Shown here in pieces: positions 14,276 to 22,187 of a stretch of 37,497 nucleotides of DNA. This DNA is from Shimia_B sp038527375 (GTDB lineage Bacteria > Pseudomonadota > Alphaproteobacteria > Rhodobacterales > Rhodobacteraceae). Both the position numbers and the translations under genes were made by a program. The notes under the pieces are model-generated. The model was not told the origin of the DNA and made no database searches. It saw only the letters and a program-made list of their open reading frames with translations. The DNA is taken from assembly GCA_038527375.1 (NCBI GenBank), contig JBCBFU010000026.1:1-37497 (forward strand). Direction: 5' to 3'. Each line of letters starts with the position of its first letter. Position 1 is the stretch's first letter.

Positions 14276-15646
14276 ATGTCTATCCCCCAGTCCGGCGGCG
14301 GCCCGATCGAACGGTACGAACAACTCGGCGAATATCTGGCGTCGGGGTGCAAACCCAAGGCCGACTGGCGCATCGGGACCGAACACGAGAAGTTCGGGTA
14401 TTGCGTCGATAGCCTGAAACCCTTGCCTTACGACGGCGACCGCTCGATCCGGGCCATCCTCGAAGGGCTGCGCGACCGCTTTGGCTGGTCGCCCGTGGAC
14501 GAGGGCGGGAAAATCATCGGTCTGACCAAGGACGGCGCGAACGTGTCGCTGGAGCCCGGCGGGGCATTGGAGTTGTCGGGTGCCCCCCTGATGAGCATCC
14601 ACGAGACCTGTGACGAGGTGAACGCCCACCTGCGAGAGGTGCAGGAGGTGGCGGACGCGATGGGCGCACGCTTCATCGGATTGGGCGCGGCACCGCATTG
14701 GACCCATGACGAGATGCCATTGATGCCCAAAGGGCGTTACAAGCTGATGGACGCCTATATGAGCAAGGTCGGCACCACGGGGACGTGGATGATGCGCCGG
14801 ACCTGCACGGTGCAGGTGAACCTCGATTTCAGCAGCGAAGCGGACATGGTGCAAAAGATGCGCGTGGCGCTGGCGCTCCAGCCGGTGGCGACCGCGCTCT
14901 TTGCGAATTCGCCATTTTGGGAGGGCAAGCCCAACGACCACAAATCCTGGCGGTCGCGCATCTGGCGCGATCTGGATGCGGCGCGGACGGGCATGTTGCC
15001 CTTCGTGTTCGAGGAAGGGTTCGGATTTGACCGGTGGGTGGAATACGCGCTCGATGTGCCGATGTATTTTGTCTACCGCGACGGCGAATACATCGACGCG
15101 CTGGGCCAGAGCTTCCGCGATTTCCTCAAAGGTGAGCTGCCCGCGCTGCCCGGCGAGATGCCGCAGATGAGCGATTGGGCCGACCACCTGACGACGGCGT
15201 TCCCCGAAGCGCGGGTTAAGAAGTACATCGAAATGCGCGGGGCCGATGGCGGCCCGTGGCGCAGGTTGTGTGCCTTGCCCGCGTTCTGGGTCGGGCTGAC
15301 CTACGATCAGGGTGCGCTCGATGCGGCGTGGGATCTGGTCAAAGGGTTTGATGCGGATACGCGCGAGGCGCTGCGTGTTGCCGCGTCGGTCGACGGGCTA
15401 CAGGCCAAGGTCGGTGGTGTTTCCATGCACGATCTGGCGCGCGAGGCCGTGACGATTGCCGAAGCGGGCCTAAAGGCGCGCGCAATGCCCGGCGCGGGCG
15501 GTCTTGTCCCGGACGAGACCCATTTCCTGAATGCGTTGAAGGAAAGCGTCGAAAGCGGGCATGTGCCGGCGGATGAGCTGTTGGCCAAATACCACGGTGA
15601 GTGGGGGCAGGACGTCACGCGGGTGTTCGAGGAATACTCCTACTAG
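14276..15646 (+). CDS. gshA: glutamate--cysteine ligase (plant/alphaproteobacterial type)
   Basis: First enzyme of glutathione synthesis, joining Glu and Cys with ATP in the cytoplasm. 456 residues, GCS2-type fold as in plants and alphaproteobacteria rather than the E. coli GshA sequence class. Seen motifs: WRIGTEHEKFGY (30-41), VSLEPGGALELSGAP, TCTVQVNLDFSSE, PFWEGKPNDHKSWRSRIW and KKYIEMRGADGGPWRRLCALPAFWVGL. ATG 14276 is the natural family start; 58 bp separate it from the preceding gene. It converges on plsY with only five bases between stops and no visible terminator. Confidence 0.96.
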   Translation: MSIPQSGGGPIERYEQLGEYLASGCKPKADWRIGTEHEKFGYCVDSLKPLPYDGDRSIRAILEGLRDRFGWSPVDEGGKIIGLTKDGANVSLEPGGALELSGAPLMSIHETCDEVNAHLREVQEVADAMGARFIGLGAAPHWTHDEMPLMPKGRYKLMDAYMSKVGTTGTWMMRRTCTVQVNLDFSSEADMVQKMRVALALQPVATALFANSPFWEGKPNDHKSWRSRIWRDLDAARTGMLPFVFEEGFGFDRWVEYALDVPMYFVYRDGEYIDALGQSFRDFLKGELPALPGEMPQMSDWADHLTTAFPEARVKKYIEMRGADGGPWRRLCALPAFWVGLTYDQGALDAAWDLVKGFDADTREALRVAASVDGLQAKVGGVSMHDLAREAVTIAEAGLKARAMPGAGGLVPDETHFLNALKESVESGHVPADELLAKYHGEWGQDVTRVFEEYSY

Positions 15647-15651
15647 CCCCG

Positions 15652-16260
15652 TCAGCCCTTTTTGCCGATCTTCGTCTCGGTCCCGGCGCGCAGGCGCAGG
15701 ATGTTCTCCCGATGGCGGACATAAATCAGCACGGCCAGCGCCATGCCCATCAAGGTGCCGCTGCCGTAGCCCAACACCACCATCCAGACCGGCGCCATGA
15801 AGGCCGCGAACAGCGCGGCGAGCGACGAGTAGCGGAAGATCGCCGCGATCACGAGCCACGTCGCGCAGGTGGCAAGGCCCACCGGGAATGACAGCGTCAG
15901 CATAAGGCCAATGAACGTGGCCACGCCCTTGCCACCCTTGAACCCCAGCCAGACGGGGAAGCAGTGGCCAAAGAAGGCCGCGAGCCCTGCCAATTGCGCC
16001 GCATCTTCACCGCTGATCGCGCGGGCAATCAGCACCATGATCCCGGCCTTCGCCGCGTCAAAGAACAGCGTCAGGAAGGCGGCGAGCTTGTTGCCCGTGC
16101 GCAGGACGTTGGTGGCCCCGATATTGCCGGACCCGATGCCGCGTAGATCGCCCAGTCCAAAGACGCGTGCCCAGACGATGCCAAACGGGATCGACCCGGC
16201 CAGATAGCCAAGCGCGGCCCACAGGATCAGCATCAGGGGATCGGTGGTGATGGGGGGCAT
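15652..16260 (-). CDS. plsY: acyl-phosphate glycerol-3-phosphate acyltransferase
   Basis: Membrane enzyme that transfers the acyl group from acyl-phosphate to glycerol-3-phosphate, the first step of phospholipid synthesis with PlsX. 202 residues with several helices. Signature motifs: GSIPFGIVWAR, GSGNIGATNVLR (motif 1) and FKGGKGVAT (motif 2). It lies 20 bp downstream of the pyrC-like gene and is probably the last gene of the pyrB operon, linking pyrimidine and lipid genes as in other Rhodobacteraceae. Confidence 0.96.
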   Translation of the reverse strand: MPPITTDPLMLILWAALGYLAGSIPFGIVWARVFGLGDLRGIGSGNIGATNVLRTGNKLAAFLTLFFDAAKAGIMVLIARAISGEDAAQLAGLAAFFGHCFPVWLGFKGGKGVATFIGLMLTLSFPVGLATCATWLVIAAIFRYSSLAALFAAFMAPVWMVVLGYGSGTLMGMALAVLIYVRHRENILRLRAGTETKIGKKG

Positions 16261-16280
16261 ATGCGTAACCTATCCGTGAT

Positions 16281-17573
16281 CTATCCGTGGACCTGAACGC
16301 CGCCGACCCACGTACCCAGCACGCGACCTTGCAGGCGGGCCCCGTCGAAGGGCGTGTTCTTGGATTTCGAGCGGAGCTTGAACCGGTCGAGCACGAAGGG
16401 CGCGCCCGCATCAAAGAGGACGAGGTCCGCAGGCGCCCCTTCGCTCAGACGCCCCGAGGGCAAACCCAGCCGCCGCGCGGGGTTCAGCGACATCGCCCGC
16501 CAGAGTGTCGGCAGATCAAGCTGCCCTTCGTGGAAGAGGCGGAGCGCCGCGGGCAGCAAGGTCTCCAGCGCGACCGCGCCCGACGCCGCCTCCTCAAACG
16601 GGAGGCGCTTGCTTTCCTCGTCCTGGGGTGTGTGCATCGACGAGATCACATCGATGAGGCCCGATTTGACAGCCTCGACCACGGCCAGCCTGTCATCTTC
16701 GGCGCGCAGGGGCGGTTTGACCTTAAAGAAGGATCGGTAGTCGGCCACGTCGAATTCGTTCAGCGTCAGGTGGTGGATCGACACGCCCGCCGTGATGTCG
16801 AGGCCGTTTCGCTTGGCCCGCTCTAACGCGGGCAGGGCGCGCGCCGTCGTAATCTGGTCGGCGTGGTACTTGGCCCCCGTCATCTCGATCAGCGCGATGT
16901 CACGGTCGAGCGCCATGCGTTCCGCATGGGCCGACACCGCAGGCAGACCCCGCAGCGATGCGAATTTTCCAGATGTGGCCGCGGCCCCCGCAGACAGGCC
17001 GGGGTCCTGCACGTGGGCGATGACAAGCGCATCCAGTGAGCGTGCATAGGTCAGGCAGCGCGAGAACACCTTGGTGTTTTCAACAACGCGGTCGCAATCG
17101 GTGAAGGCCACGGCGCCTGCGTCCTGCAAGAACCCGATCTCGGTCATCTCGCGCCCGGCGCGGCCCTTGGTCAGGGCGGCCATGGGGGCGATGCGGACAG
17201 GGGCGGCCTCGCCCGCGCGGCGGGTCTGGAACTCCAACGCTTCGGGCGTGTCGATGGCGGGCGTCGTGTCGGGGCGCGTCACCATGGTGGTGATCCCGCC
17301 CGCCGCCGCAGCGGCCCCTGCAGATCGGAAGCTTTCCTTGTGCCGCTCACCCGGCTCACACACTTTGACGCCGATATCGACGATCCCGGGGGCAAGGTAG
17401 GCGCCCCCGCAATCCACCGTTGTGTCAGCGGGGCCGGGGGCTGCGATGTGGCGGTCCACCACCATCAGGCTGCCCTCGCGGATTGCGCCCGCCTCGGGGT
17501 CGATGATCTTGGCATTCTGGAAGAGGATGCGCTGGGGTTTGGGGCCAGTGTTGGGTCCGGTCATCTGGCTCAC
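16281..17573 (-). CDS. dihydroorotase homologue, probably non-catalytic (PyrC'/PyrX-like)
   Basis: 430-residue amidohydrolase of the type I dihydroorotase family. In active enzymes the first motif is VDxHxHxREPG; here it is VDIGVKVCEPG (65-75), so both zinc histidines are replaced (G68, K70). The later TDHAPH motif reads SSMHTPQ (311-317), with the catalytic Asp position occupied by Met. A His-rich strand remains (SIHHLTL), and the fold-defining PFEEAASGAVALETLLP block is intact. It is encoded two genes behind pyrB with four-base overlaps. Non-catalytic PyrC' subunits that stabilise aspartate transcarbamoylase are known from Pseudomonas; the same role is inferred. An active dihydroorotase should exist elsewhere in the genome. 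Confidence 0.88.
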   Translation of the reverse strand: MSQMTGPNTGPKPQRILFQNAKIIDPEAGAIREGSLMVVDRHIAAPGPADTTVDCGGAYLAPGIVDIGVKVCEPGERHKESFRSAGAAAAAGGITTMVTRPDTTPAIDTPEALEFQTRRAGEAAPVRIAPMAALTKGRAGREMTEIGFLQDAGAVAFTDCDRVVENTKVFSRCLTYARSLDALVIAHVQDPGLSAGAAATSGKFASLRGLPAVSAHAERMALDRDIALIEMTGAKYHADQITTARALPALERAKRNGLDITAGVSIHHLTLNEFDVADYRSFFKVKPPLRAEDDRLAVVEAVKSGLIDVISSMHTPQDEESKRLPFEEAASGAVALETLLPAALRLFHEGQLDLPTLWRAMSLNPARRLGLPSGRLSEGAPADLVLFDAGAPFVLDRFKLRSKSKNTPFDGARLQGRVLGTWVGGVQVHG

Positions 17574-18124
17574 CCTCCGATCACGATGAAGAGGGTCACG
17601 AAGACCGCGAGGAAGATCAGGACCGCAGTGGCCACCATCCCGCCGATCCGCGCGTCCGATTTGGGCGCTTTACCGGCTGGGGCCGTGGTCCCGTTCGCGC
17701 TCTCGGACGGGATCGGGACCGGCGTCCAGTCCACGCCGTCTTGCACGTAGGTGCCGATCAGCGTGAGCCGGGGATCAGGGGTCAGGGTTTGTGCCGCCCC
17801 GCCAAAAGCGGGCGACAAGGCGATCATTACCCAGCCGTCGAGCGCGGCGAGCTTTACGCGATCCGCCTCGATTTCCGCAGCCTGTGCGCCATGGCCGGTG
17901 ATGAGGTAATCCGGTAGACCCACCCCGTCGAGATCGGCCACGGCAAAGACCTCGGTCCGGTCGGGGTCCAGCGTCTGGGCGCCGAGGACGTCCTGCCGCA
18001 GGGACTGTGCCCCGCCTGCGGTATCGTCGTCGTCCCGCAGGGCCTGTGCCTCGATGGGCGTCATGGACAGGGCAAAGACACGGATGCGACCCTGTTCGCC
18101 TGCGGGAATGTCGATCACGCTCAT
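17570..18124 (-). CDS. tail-anchored membrane protein within the pyr operon
   Basis: 184 residues, overlapping pyrB and the pyrC-like gene by four bases each. It has no N-terminal signal. The soluble domain (about 1-130) contains TEVFAVADLDGVGLPDYLITGHG and an LDGWVMIALSPAF segment. It is followed by a low-complexity linker (SESANGTTAPAGKAPKSDA) and a single C-terminal transmembrane helix (about 160-182, GMVATAVLIFLAVFVTLFIVI). This arrangement predicts a cytoplasmic domain held at the inner membrane by its tail. The DUF is not recognised. Its fixed place between two aspartate transcarbamoylase-complex genes hints at an interaction with that complex, but this is inference. Confidence 0.8.
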   Translation of the reverse strand: MSVIDIPAGEQGRIRVFALSMTPIEAQALRDDDDTAGGAQSLRQDVLGAQTLDPDRTEVFAVADLDGVGLPDYLITGHGAQAAEIEADRVKLAALDGWVMIALSPAFGGAAQTLTPDPRLTLIGTYVQDGVDWTPVPIPSESANGTTAPAGKAPKSDARIGGMVATAVLIFLAVFVTLFIVIGG

Positions 18125-19068
18125 ACCATCACCCCGGCGGTGTTTGTGGTGCGCGCCTGCATGAGCAGGTCCATGGCTGCCATGCGCACCGCCACGCCCA
18201 TTTCGACCTGTTCCTGAATGACGGACCGGTTGATGTCGTCGGCGATCTCGCCGTCGATTTCGACCCCGCGGTTCATCGGGCCGGGATGCATGACGATTGC
18301 GTCGGGCTTGGCCAGGCTCAGTTTGTCTGCGTCCAGACCGTAGCGGTGATAATATTCGCGCTCGGACGGGATAAAGCCGCCATCCATCCGCTCTTTCTGA
18401 AGGCGCAGCATCATCACGACGTCGGCATCCCGCAGCCCGTCTTCCATGTCGTGGAACACCTCGCAGCCAAACTGGTCGATACCCGAAGGCATCAGCGTGG
18501 GCGGCCCCACGAGCCGGACGCGGTTTTCCATCTTGCCCAGCAGGATCAGGTTCGACCGCGCCACGCGGCTGTGCGCGATGTCGCCGCAGATCGCGATGGT
18601 CAGCCGGTGCAGCCGGCCCTTGGCGCGGCGCACGGTCAGCGCATCCAGCAGCGCCTGCGTTGGGTGTTCGTGCCGCCCGTCGCCCGCATTGAGCACCGCC
18701 GCGTTCACCTTCTGCGCCAAAAGATCGACCGCGCCGGAATGGGGGTGGCGCACCACCAGGAGATCGGGGTGCATCGCGTTGAGTGTCAGCGCCGTGTCGA
18801 TCAGCGTTTCGCCTTTTTTGATCGACGAGGCCTGCATGGACATGTTCATCACATCCGCGCCCAGACGCTTGCCCGCCAATTCGAAAGAGGCCTGCGTGCG
18901 GGTCGAGTTTTCGAAAAACATGTTGATTTGCGTGCGACCGGCCAGCGTGTCGGTGTGTTTCACCTGACGGCGGTTCAGATCGACATAGCTATCTGCAAGG
19001 TCGAGAATCTGGGTGATCTGCATCGGGTGCAGCGGCTCGATCCCCAAAAGGTGTTTGAGCGGTGTCAT
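18121..19068 (-). CDS. pyrB: aspartate carbamoyltransferase catalytic subunit
   Basis: Second step of pyrimidine synthesis: carbamoyl phosphate plus aspartate to carbamoyl aspartate. 315 residues. Carbamoyl-phosphate site FFENSTRTQASFELAGKRLG (51-70), SSIKKGE (80s loop with Lys), HEHPTQALLDALTVRR, and HPGPMNRGVEI near the end are all present. Start ATG 19068 (MTPLKHLLGIEPL) matches the family; the frame upstream is open but not conserved. First gene of a four-gene minus-strand operon. No pyrI-like regulatory chain is visible. Confidence 0.96.
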   Translation of the reverse strand: MTPLKHLLGIEPLHPMQITQILDLADSYVDLNRRQVKHTDTLAGRTQINMFFENSTRTQASFELAGKRLGADVMNMSMQASSIKKGETLIDTALTLNAMHPDLLVVRHPHSGAVDLLAQKVNAAVLNAGDGRHEHPTQALLDALTVRRAKGRLHRLTIAICGDIAHSRVARSNLILLGKMENRVRLVGPPTLMPSGIDQFGCEVFHDMEDGLRDADVVMMLRLQKERMDGGFIPSEREYYHRYGLDADKLSLAKPDAIVMHPGPMNRGVEIDGEIADDINRSVIQEQVEMGVAVRMAAMDLLMQARTTNTAGVMV

Positions 19069-19227
19069 GTGGACGCGTCTCCAATCGGGTTGGGTTGTAG
19101 GAGCGGTGATGCCCCGGGGCAAGTGGGCCAAGCCATGGCGCGCGGAATGCGGGTGGGATTTGAGGATGCGAGGGACCATCGAAAGGGCGGATTGTGGCCC
19201 CCGGGTGGTCGGCGTAGGGTCGGGCCG
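19069..19227. promoter_or_regulatory. divergent intergenic region pyrB / UDG
   Basis: 159 bp between divergent starts, expected to hold promoters for both the pyr operon and the UDG-moaB pair. It contains a perfect 12-bp GC palindrome at 19110-19121 (TGCCCC/GGGGCA), 42 bp upstream of pyrB. No attenuator with a T-tract is visible before pyrB. Confidence 0.35.
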
Positions 19228-20046
19228 ATGGATGAAGCGATGGATGATCAAGATTGGCATATCGCGCGGGCCGCCTTGGAATGGCAGGTCGAGTTGGGCG
19301 TGACCGAGGCAATCGGCGACACACCCATCGACCGCTATGCGCAGGCCGCCGAAGAGGTGGCCGCGCGCGCGGCCGCCAAGGCGGCTCCGACGGAGGCTCA
19401 GCCCCAGCCGCAGATGCCTGCGCCTGCGGCCGGTCCCGACCCAGTTGCCGAGGCCGAGGCGCTGGCAGCGGGCGCCTTTGATCTTGCCGCGCTCGCCGAG
19501 GCGCAAGCCAGCTATGCGCATTGCGAGTTGAAACGCGGCGCGCGCAATTTCGTCTTTTCAGACGGTGTGCCCGGCGCGCCGGTGATGATCATCGGAGAGG
19601 CACCGGGTGCCGATGAAGACCGGCAGGGCAAACCTTTTGTGGGGCGCGCCGGTCAGCTTTTGGACCGGATGCTGGACGCTATCGGGATGTCGCGAACCCG
19701 CGATGTCTATATCACCAACGTCTTGCCGTGGCGGCCGCCGCAGAACCGCGATCCCAAGGCCGATGAGGTCGCGATGATGATGCCCTTCGTGCGCCGCCAC
19801 ATTGCGCTGGCGGGGCCCAAGGTGCTGATCGCGATGGGCAACCATTCCTGCCAGGCGCTTTTGGGCAAAAAGGGGATCACCCGTTTGCGGGGCCAGTGGC
19901 ACGAGGCGTCGGATGATCTGGGTGGGCTGCCGATCTTGCCCATGCTGCACCCCGCTTACCTCTTGCGCCAGCCGCCAGCCAAACGTCACGCATGGGCCGA
20001 TTTGCTAAGCCTCAAGGGCAGGTTGAAATCAGGGGATGCGTCATGA
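19228..20046 (+). CDS. uracil-DNA glycosylase family protein (family 4-like, without Fe-S cysteines)
   Basis: 272-residue DNA repair glycosylase. The catalytic region begins near residue 95 after an Ala/Pro-rich linker (AAAKAAPTEAQPQPQMPAPA). Motifs: GEAPGADEDRQGKPFVGRAGQLLD (123-146), NVLPWRPPQNRDP (164-176) and HPAYLLRQP (241-249). Family 4 enzymes hold a 4Fe-4S cluster with four cysteines. Here only C99 and C208 exist, and the Cys normally before RPP is W168, so the cluster is very likely missing. The first ~90 residues are an extension of unknown role (ATG 19240 is an alternative start). The stop overlaps moaB (ATGA). Confidence 0.88.
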   Translation: MDEAMDDQDWHIARAALEWQVELGVTEAIGDTPIDRYAQAAEEVAARAAAKAAPTEAQPQPQMPAPAAGPDPVAEAEALAAGAFDLAALAEAQASYAHCELKRGARNFVFSDGVPGAPVMIIGEAPGADEDRQGKPFVGRAGQLLDRMLDAIGMSRTRDVYITNVLPWRPPQNRDPKADEVAMMMPFVRRHIALAGPKVLIAMGNHSCQALLGKKGITRLRGQWHEASDDLGGLPILPMLHPAYLLRQPPAKRHAWADLLSLKGRLKSGDAS

Positions 20047-20585
20047 GCCGGATCGACGACACGCGGGATTTTCTGCCCGTTCGGATCGCGGTGTTGAGCG
20101 TCAGTGACACGCGAAGTCTGGCAGATGACCGGTCGGGCGACACGCTGGTCGCCCGGCTGGAGGCGGCGGGCCACACGCTGGCTGCGCGCGACATGGTGCG
20201 CGATGACCGTGCTGCGATTGCCGATCAATTGCGGGCTTGGTGTGCCGATCCCGAGATCGACGTGATCCTGTCGACCGGCGGAACCGGCCTGACAGGGCGC
20301 GACGTCACGGTCGAGGCCCATCGCGACGTGTACGAAAAGGAGATCGACGCCTTTGGCACCGTGTTCACATGGGTGTCGATGCAAAAGATCGGAACCAGCG
20401 CCGTGCAGTCGCGCGCGACAGGTGGGGTGGCGAACGGCACGTACCTCTTTGCGCTGCCCGGATCGACCGGAGCCTGCAAGGACGCGTGGGACGAAATCCT
20501 CGTCAAACAGCTCGATTACCGGCACCGGCCTTGCAACTTTGTCGAGATTTTTCCGCGCCTCGACGAACATCTGCGACGGAAATAG
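20043..20585 (+). CDS. moaB: molybdenum cofactor biosynthesis protein B (MoaB/MogA family)
   Basis: 180-residue MPT-binding protein that adenylylates molybdopterin before molybdate insertion. The family motif STGGTGLTGRDVTVEA (about residues 75-90) and the ALPGSTGACKDAWDEIL block are present. The start shares the ATGA overlap with the UDG gene. It is one of three molybdenum-cofactor loci in this window, the others being moaDE and fdhD-mobAB-moeA. Confidence 0.95.
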   Translation: MSRIDDTRDFLPVRIAVLSVSDTRSLADDRSGDTLVARLEAAGHTLAARDMVRDDRAAIADQLRAWCADPEIDVILSTGGTGLTGRDVTVEAHRDVYEKEIDAFGTVFTWVSMQKIGTSAVQSRATGGVANGTYLFALPGSTGACKDAWDEILVKQLDYRHRPCNFVEIFPRLDEHLRRK

Positions 20586-20606
20586 TCACCGCGCCCGTAT
20601 AGGGTC

Positions 20607-20633
20607 TCAGGCTGCCTGATCTCATGGGAGATC
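20607..20633. promoter_or_regulatory. overlapping inverted repeats upstream of RND pump
   Basis: TCAGG 20607-20611 with CCTGA 20615-20619, and GATCTC 20618-20623 with GAGATC 20628-20633, followed after ten bases by a TTTTTT run (20645-20650). This lies between the moaB stop and the RND adaptor start. It could be a weak terminator of moaB or an operator of the pump. No efflux regulator gene is adjacent. Confidence 0.35.
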
Positions 20634-20705
20634 TCACGGGGGTGTTTTTTGCAACCGTGCTGGCGCGCCCTAGTCTTTTGGGCACTGGTTCACGAGGACG
20701 ATACG

Positions 20706-22184
20706 ATGCGATTTTTGCGGCGGAGTTTGACGGGACTGGCGCTCGTTGCGCTGACGATTGGTTTGCTGGCGTTCGGTGTCGGGCAGGTCCGCGAGGCCGC
20801 GCAGGCACTTGCGGCTGAAGAACCCCGCAGCCGCCCCGCACGCGAGCGGGTCTTTGCGGTCAACGCGGTTGTCTTTGAGCCCGGGCGGATCGAACCCGCC
20901 CTAGAGGTCTTTGGCGAGGTGCAGAGCCGCCGGACGCTGGATGTGCGGACCTCGGTCGCAGGGTCCGTGATCGCGCTCCATCCCAATTTCGTGGAAGGCG
21001 GTGTGGTCGCCGAAGGCGATGTCTTGGTGCAGATCGACCCGGCGGATGCCGAGACCCGCGTCGCGCTGGCAAGCGCGGACATGTCGGACGCTCAGGCCGA
21101 GGCGCTGGAGGCCGCGCGCGCGTTGGAGCTCGCCCAGGACGATCTGGTTGCCGCCCAAGATCAAGCGCAACTGCGCGCGCGGGCGCTGGCGCGGCAGCAG
21201 GACCTTGTGGATCGGGGCGTGGGCACCGAGGCCGCCCTGGAAAGCGCGGAGTTGGCTTTGAGCAGCGCCCAGCAGGCCGCGCTCTCCCGCCGGTCGGCAT
21301 TGCAGCAGGCCGAGGCGCGCGTGAACACCGCGTCGATCCGCGTCGAACGCGCCGGTATCAGCCTGACCGAGACTGAACGCGAGTTGGCCAATACGACGAT
21401 CCGCGCGGGTTTTGATGGCGTTCTGAGCGATGTGACCCTTGTGGAAGGCGGGCGGATCAACGCCAACGAGCGGGTCGCGTCACTGGTCGATCCACAGGCG
21501 TTGGAGGTGGCCGTCCGCGTGTCGACCCCGCAATACGCCCGACTGACGGGGGAGGCCGGGTTGGCACAGTCGCCGGTGGTCGTGACGCTCGATGTCTTTG
21601 GCGTCGACCTGACGGCCCAAGGGCGCGTCACCCGTGAAAGCGCGGCGGTGGGCGAAGGTCAGACGGGCCGCCTGTTGTTTGTGTCGCTGGATGCGGCGCG
21701 GGGGTTCAGGCCCGGTGATTTCGTGACGGTCGAGATTTCCGAACCCGCCGTGGACGGTGTCGCGCGCCTGCCGTCGGCGGCGCTATCGGCGGCTGGGAAC
21801 GTGTTGGTGATCGGAGAGGACGAGCGGCTGAGCGAAGCCGCGGTCGAATTGGTGCGCAGGCAGGGCGACGATGTCCTTGTCCGGGCGCGCGGCTTGGCGG
21901 GTCAGTCCATCGTCGCAGAGCGGTCGCCGCTTTTGGGTGCGGGCATCAAGGTGCGCGCCATCGGCGGCCAAGACGGCAATGCAGATGGCGGTCCGGCTGC
22001 TGCCGCGCAAGCGGGCCCCAGCATGATCGAACTGGACGCAGAGCGCCGTGCGCGCCTGATCGCCTTTGTCGAAGGCAACGGGCGCATGCCGGACGAGGCC
22101 AAGACCCGCATCTTGGCCCAACTGTCCGAGCCTGAGGTCCCGGCAGCGGTGGTGGAACGGCTGGAAAGCCGGATGGGGAGCTAA
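20706..22184 (+). CDS. RND efflux system, periplasmic adaptor subunit (HlyD/MFP family)
   Basis: 492 residues. An N-terminal uncleaved or signal helix (LTGLALVALTIGLLAFGV) is followed by the lipoyl/barrel-sandwich half (EVFGEVQSRRTLDVRTSVAGSV...GDVLVQIDPADAETR). Then come a long alpha-helical hairpin rich in Ala/Glu/Gln (about 120-240), the second lipoyl half (NTTIRAGFDGVLSDVTLVEGGRI) and a beta-barrel/membrane-proximal part. The C-terminal tail (about 440-492, Ala/Gly linker then ARLIAFVEGNGRMPDEAKTRILAQL) is longer than in AcrA-type adaptors. I chose ATG 20706 over an upstream in-frame start. The RND pump gene follows after three bases. Confidence 0.93.
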   Translation: MRFLRRSLTGLALVALTIGLLAFGVGQVREAAQALAAEEPRSRPARERVFAVNAVVFEPGRIEPALEVFGEVQSRRTLDVRTSVAGSVIALHPNFVEGGVVAEGDVLVQIDPADAETRVALASADMSDAQAEALEAARALELAQDDLVAAQDQAQLRARALARQQDLVDRGVGTEAALESAELALSSAQQAALSRRSALQQAEARVNTASIRVERAGISLTETERELANTTIRAGFDGVLSDVTLVEGGRINANERVASLVDPQALEVAVRVSTPQYARLTGEAGLAQSPVVVTLDVFGVDLTAQGRVTRESAAVGEGQTGRLLFVSLDAARGFRPGDFVTVEISEPAVDGVARLPSAALSAAGNVLVIGEDERLSEAAVELVRRQGDDVLVRARGLAGQSIVAERSPLLGAGIKVRAIGGQDGNADGGPAAAAQAGPSMIELDAERRARLIAFVEGNGRMPDEAKTRILAQLSEPEVPAAVVERLESRMGS

Positions 22185-22187
22185 GCC

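Noticed and set aside
18007..19227. Extension of the UDG frame across pyrB
   Set aside because: Antisense shadow of pyrB and the tail-anchored protein gene; the UDG start at 19228 follows a normal intergenic region.
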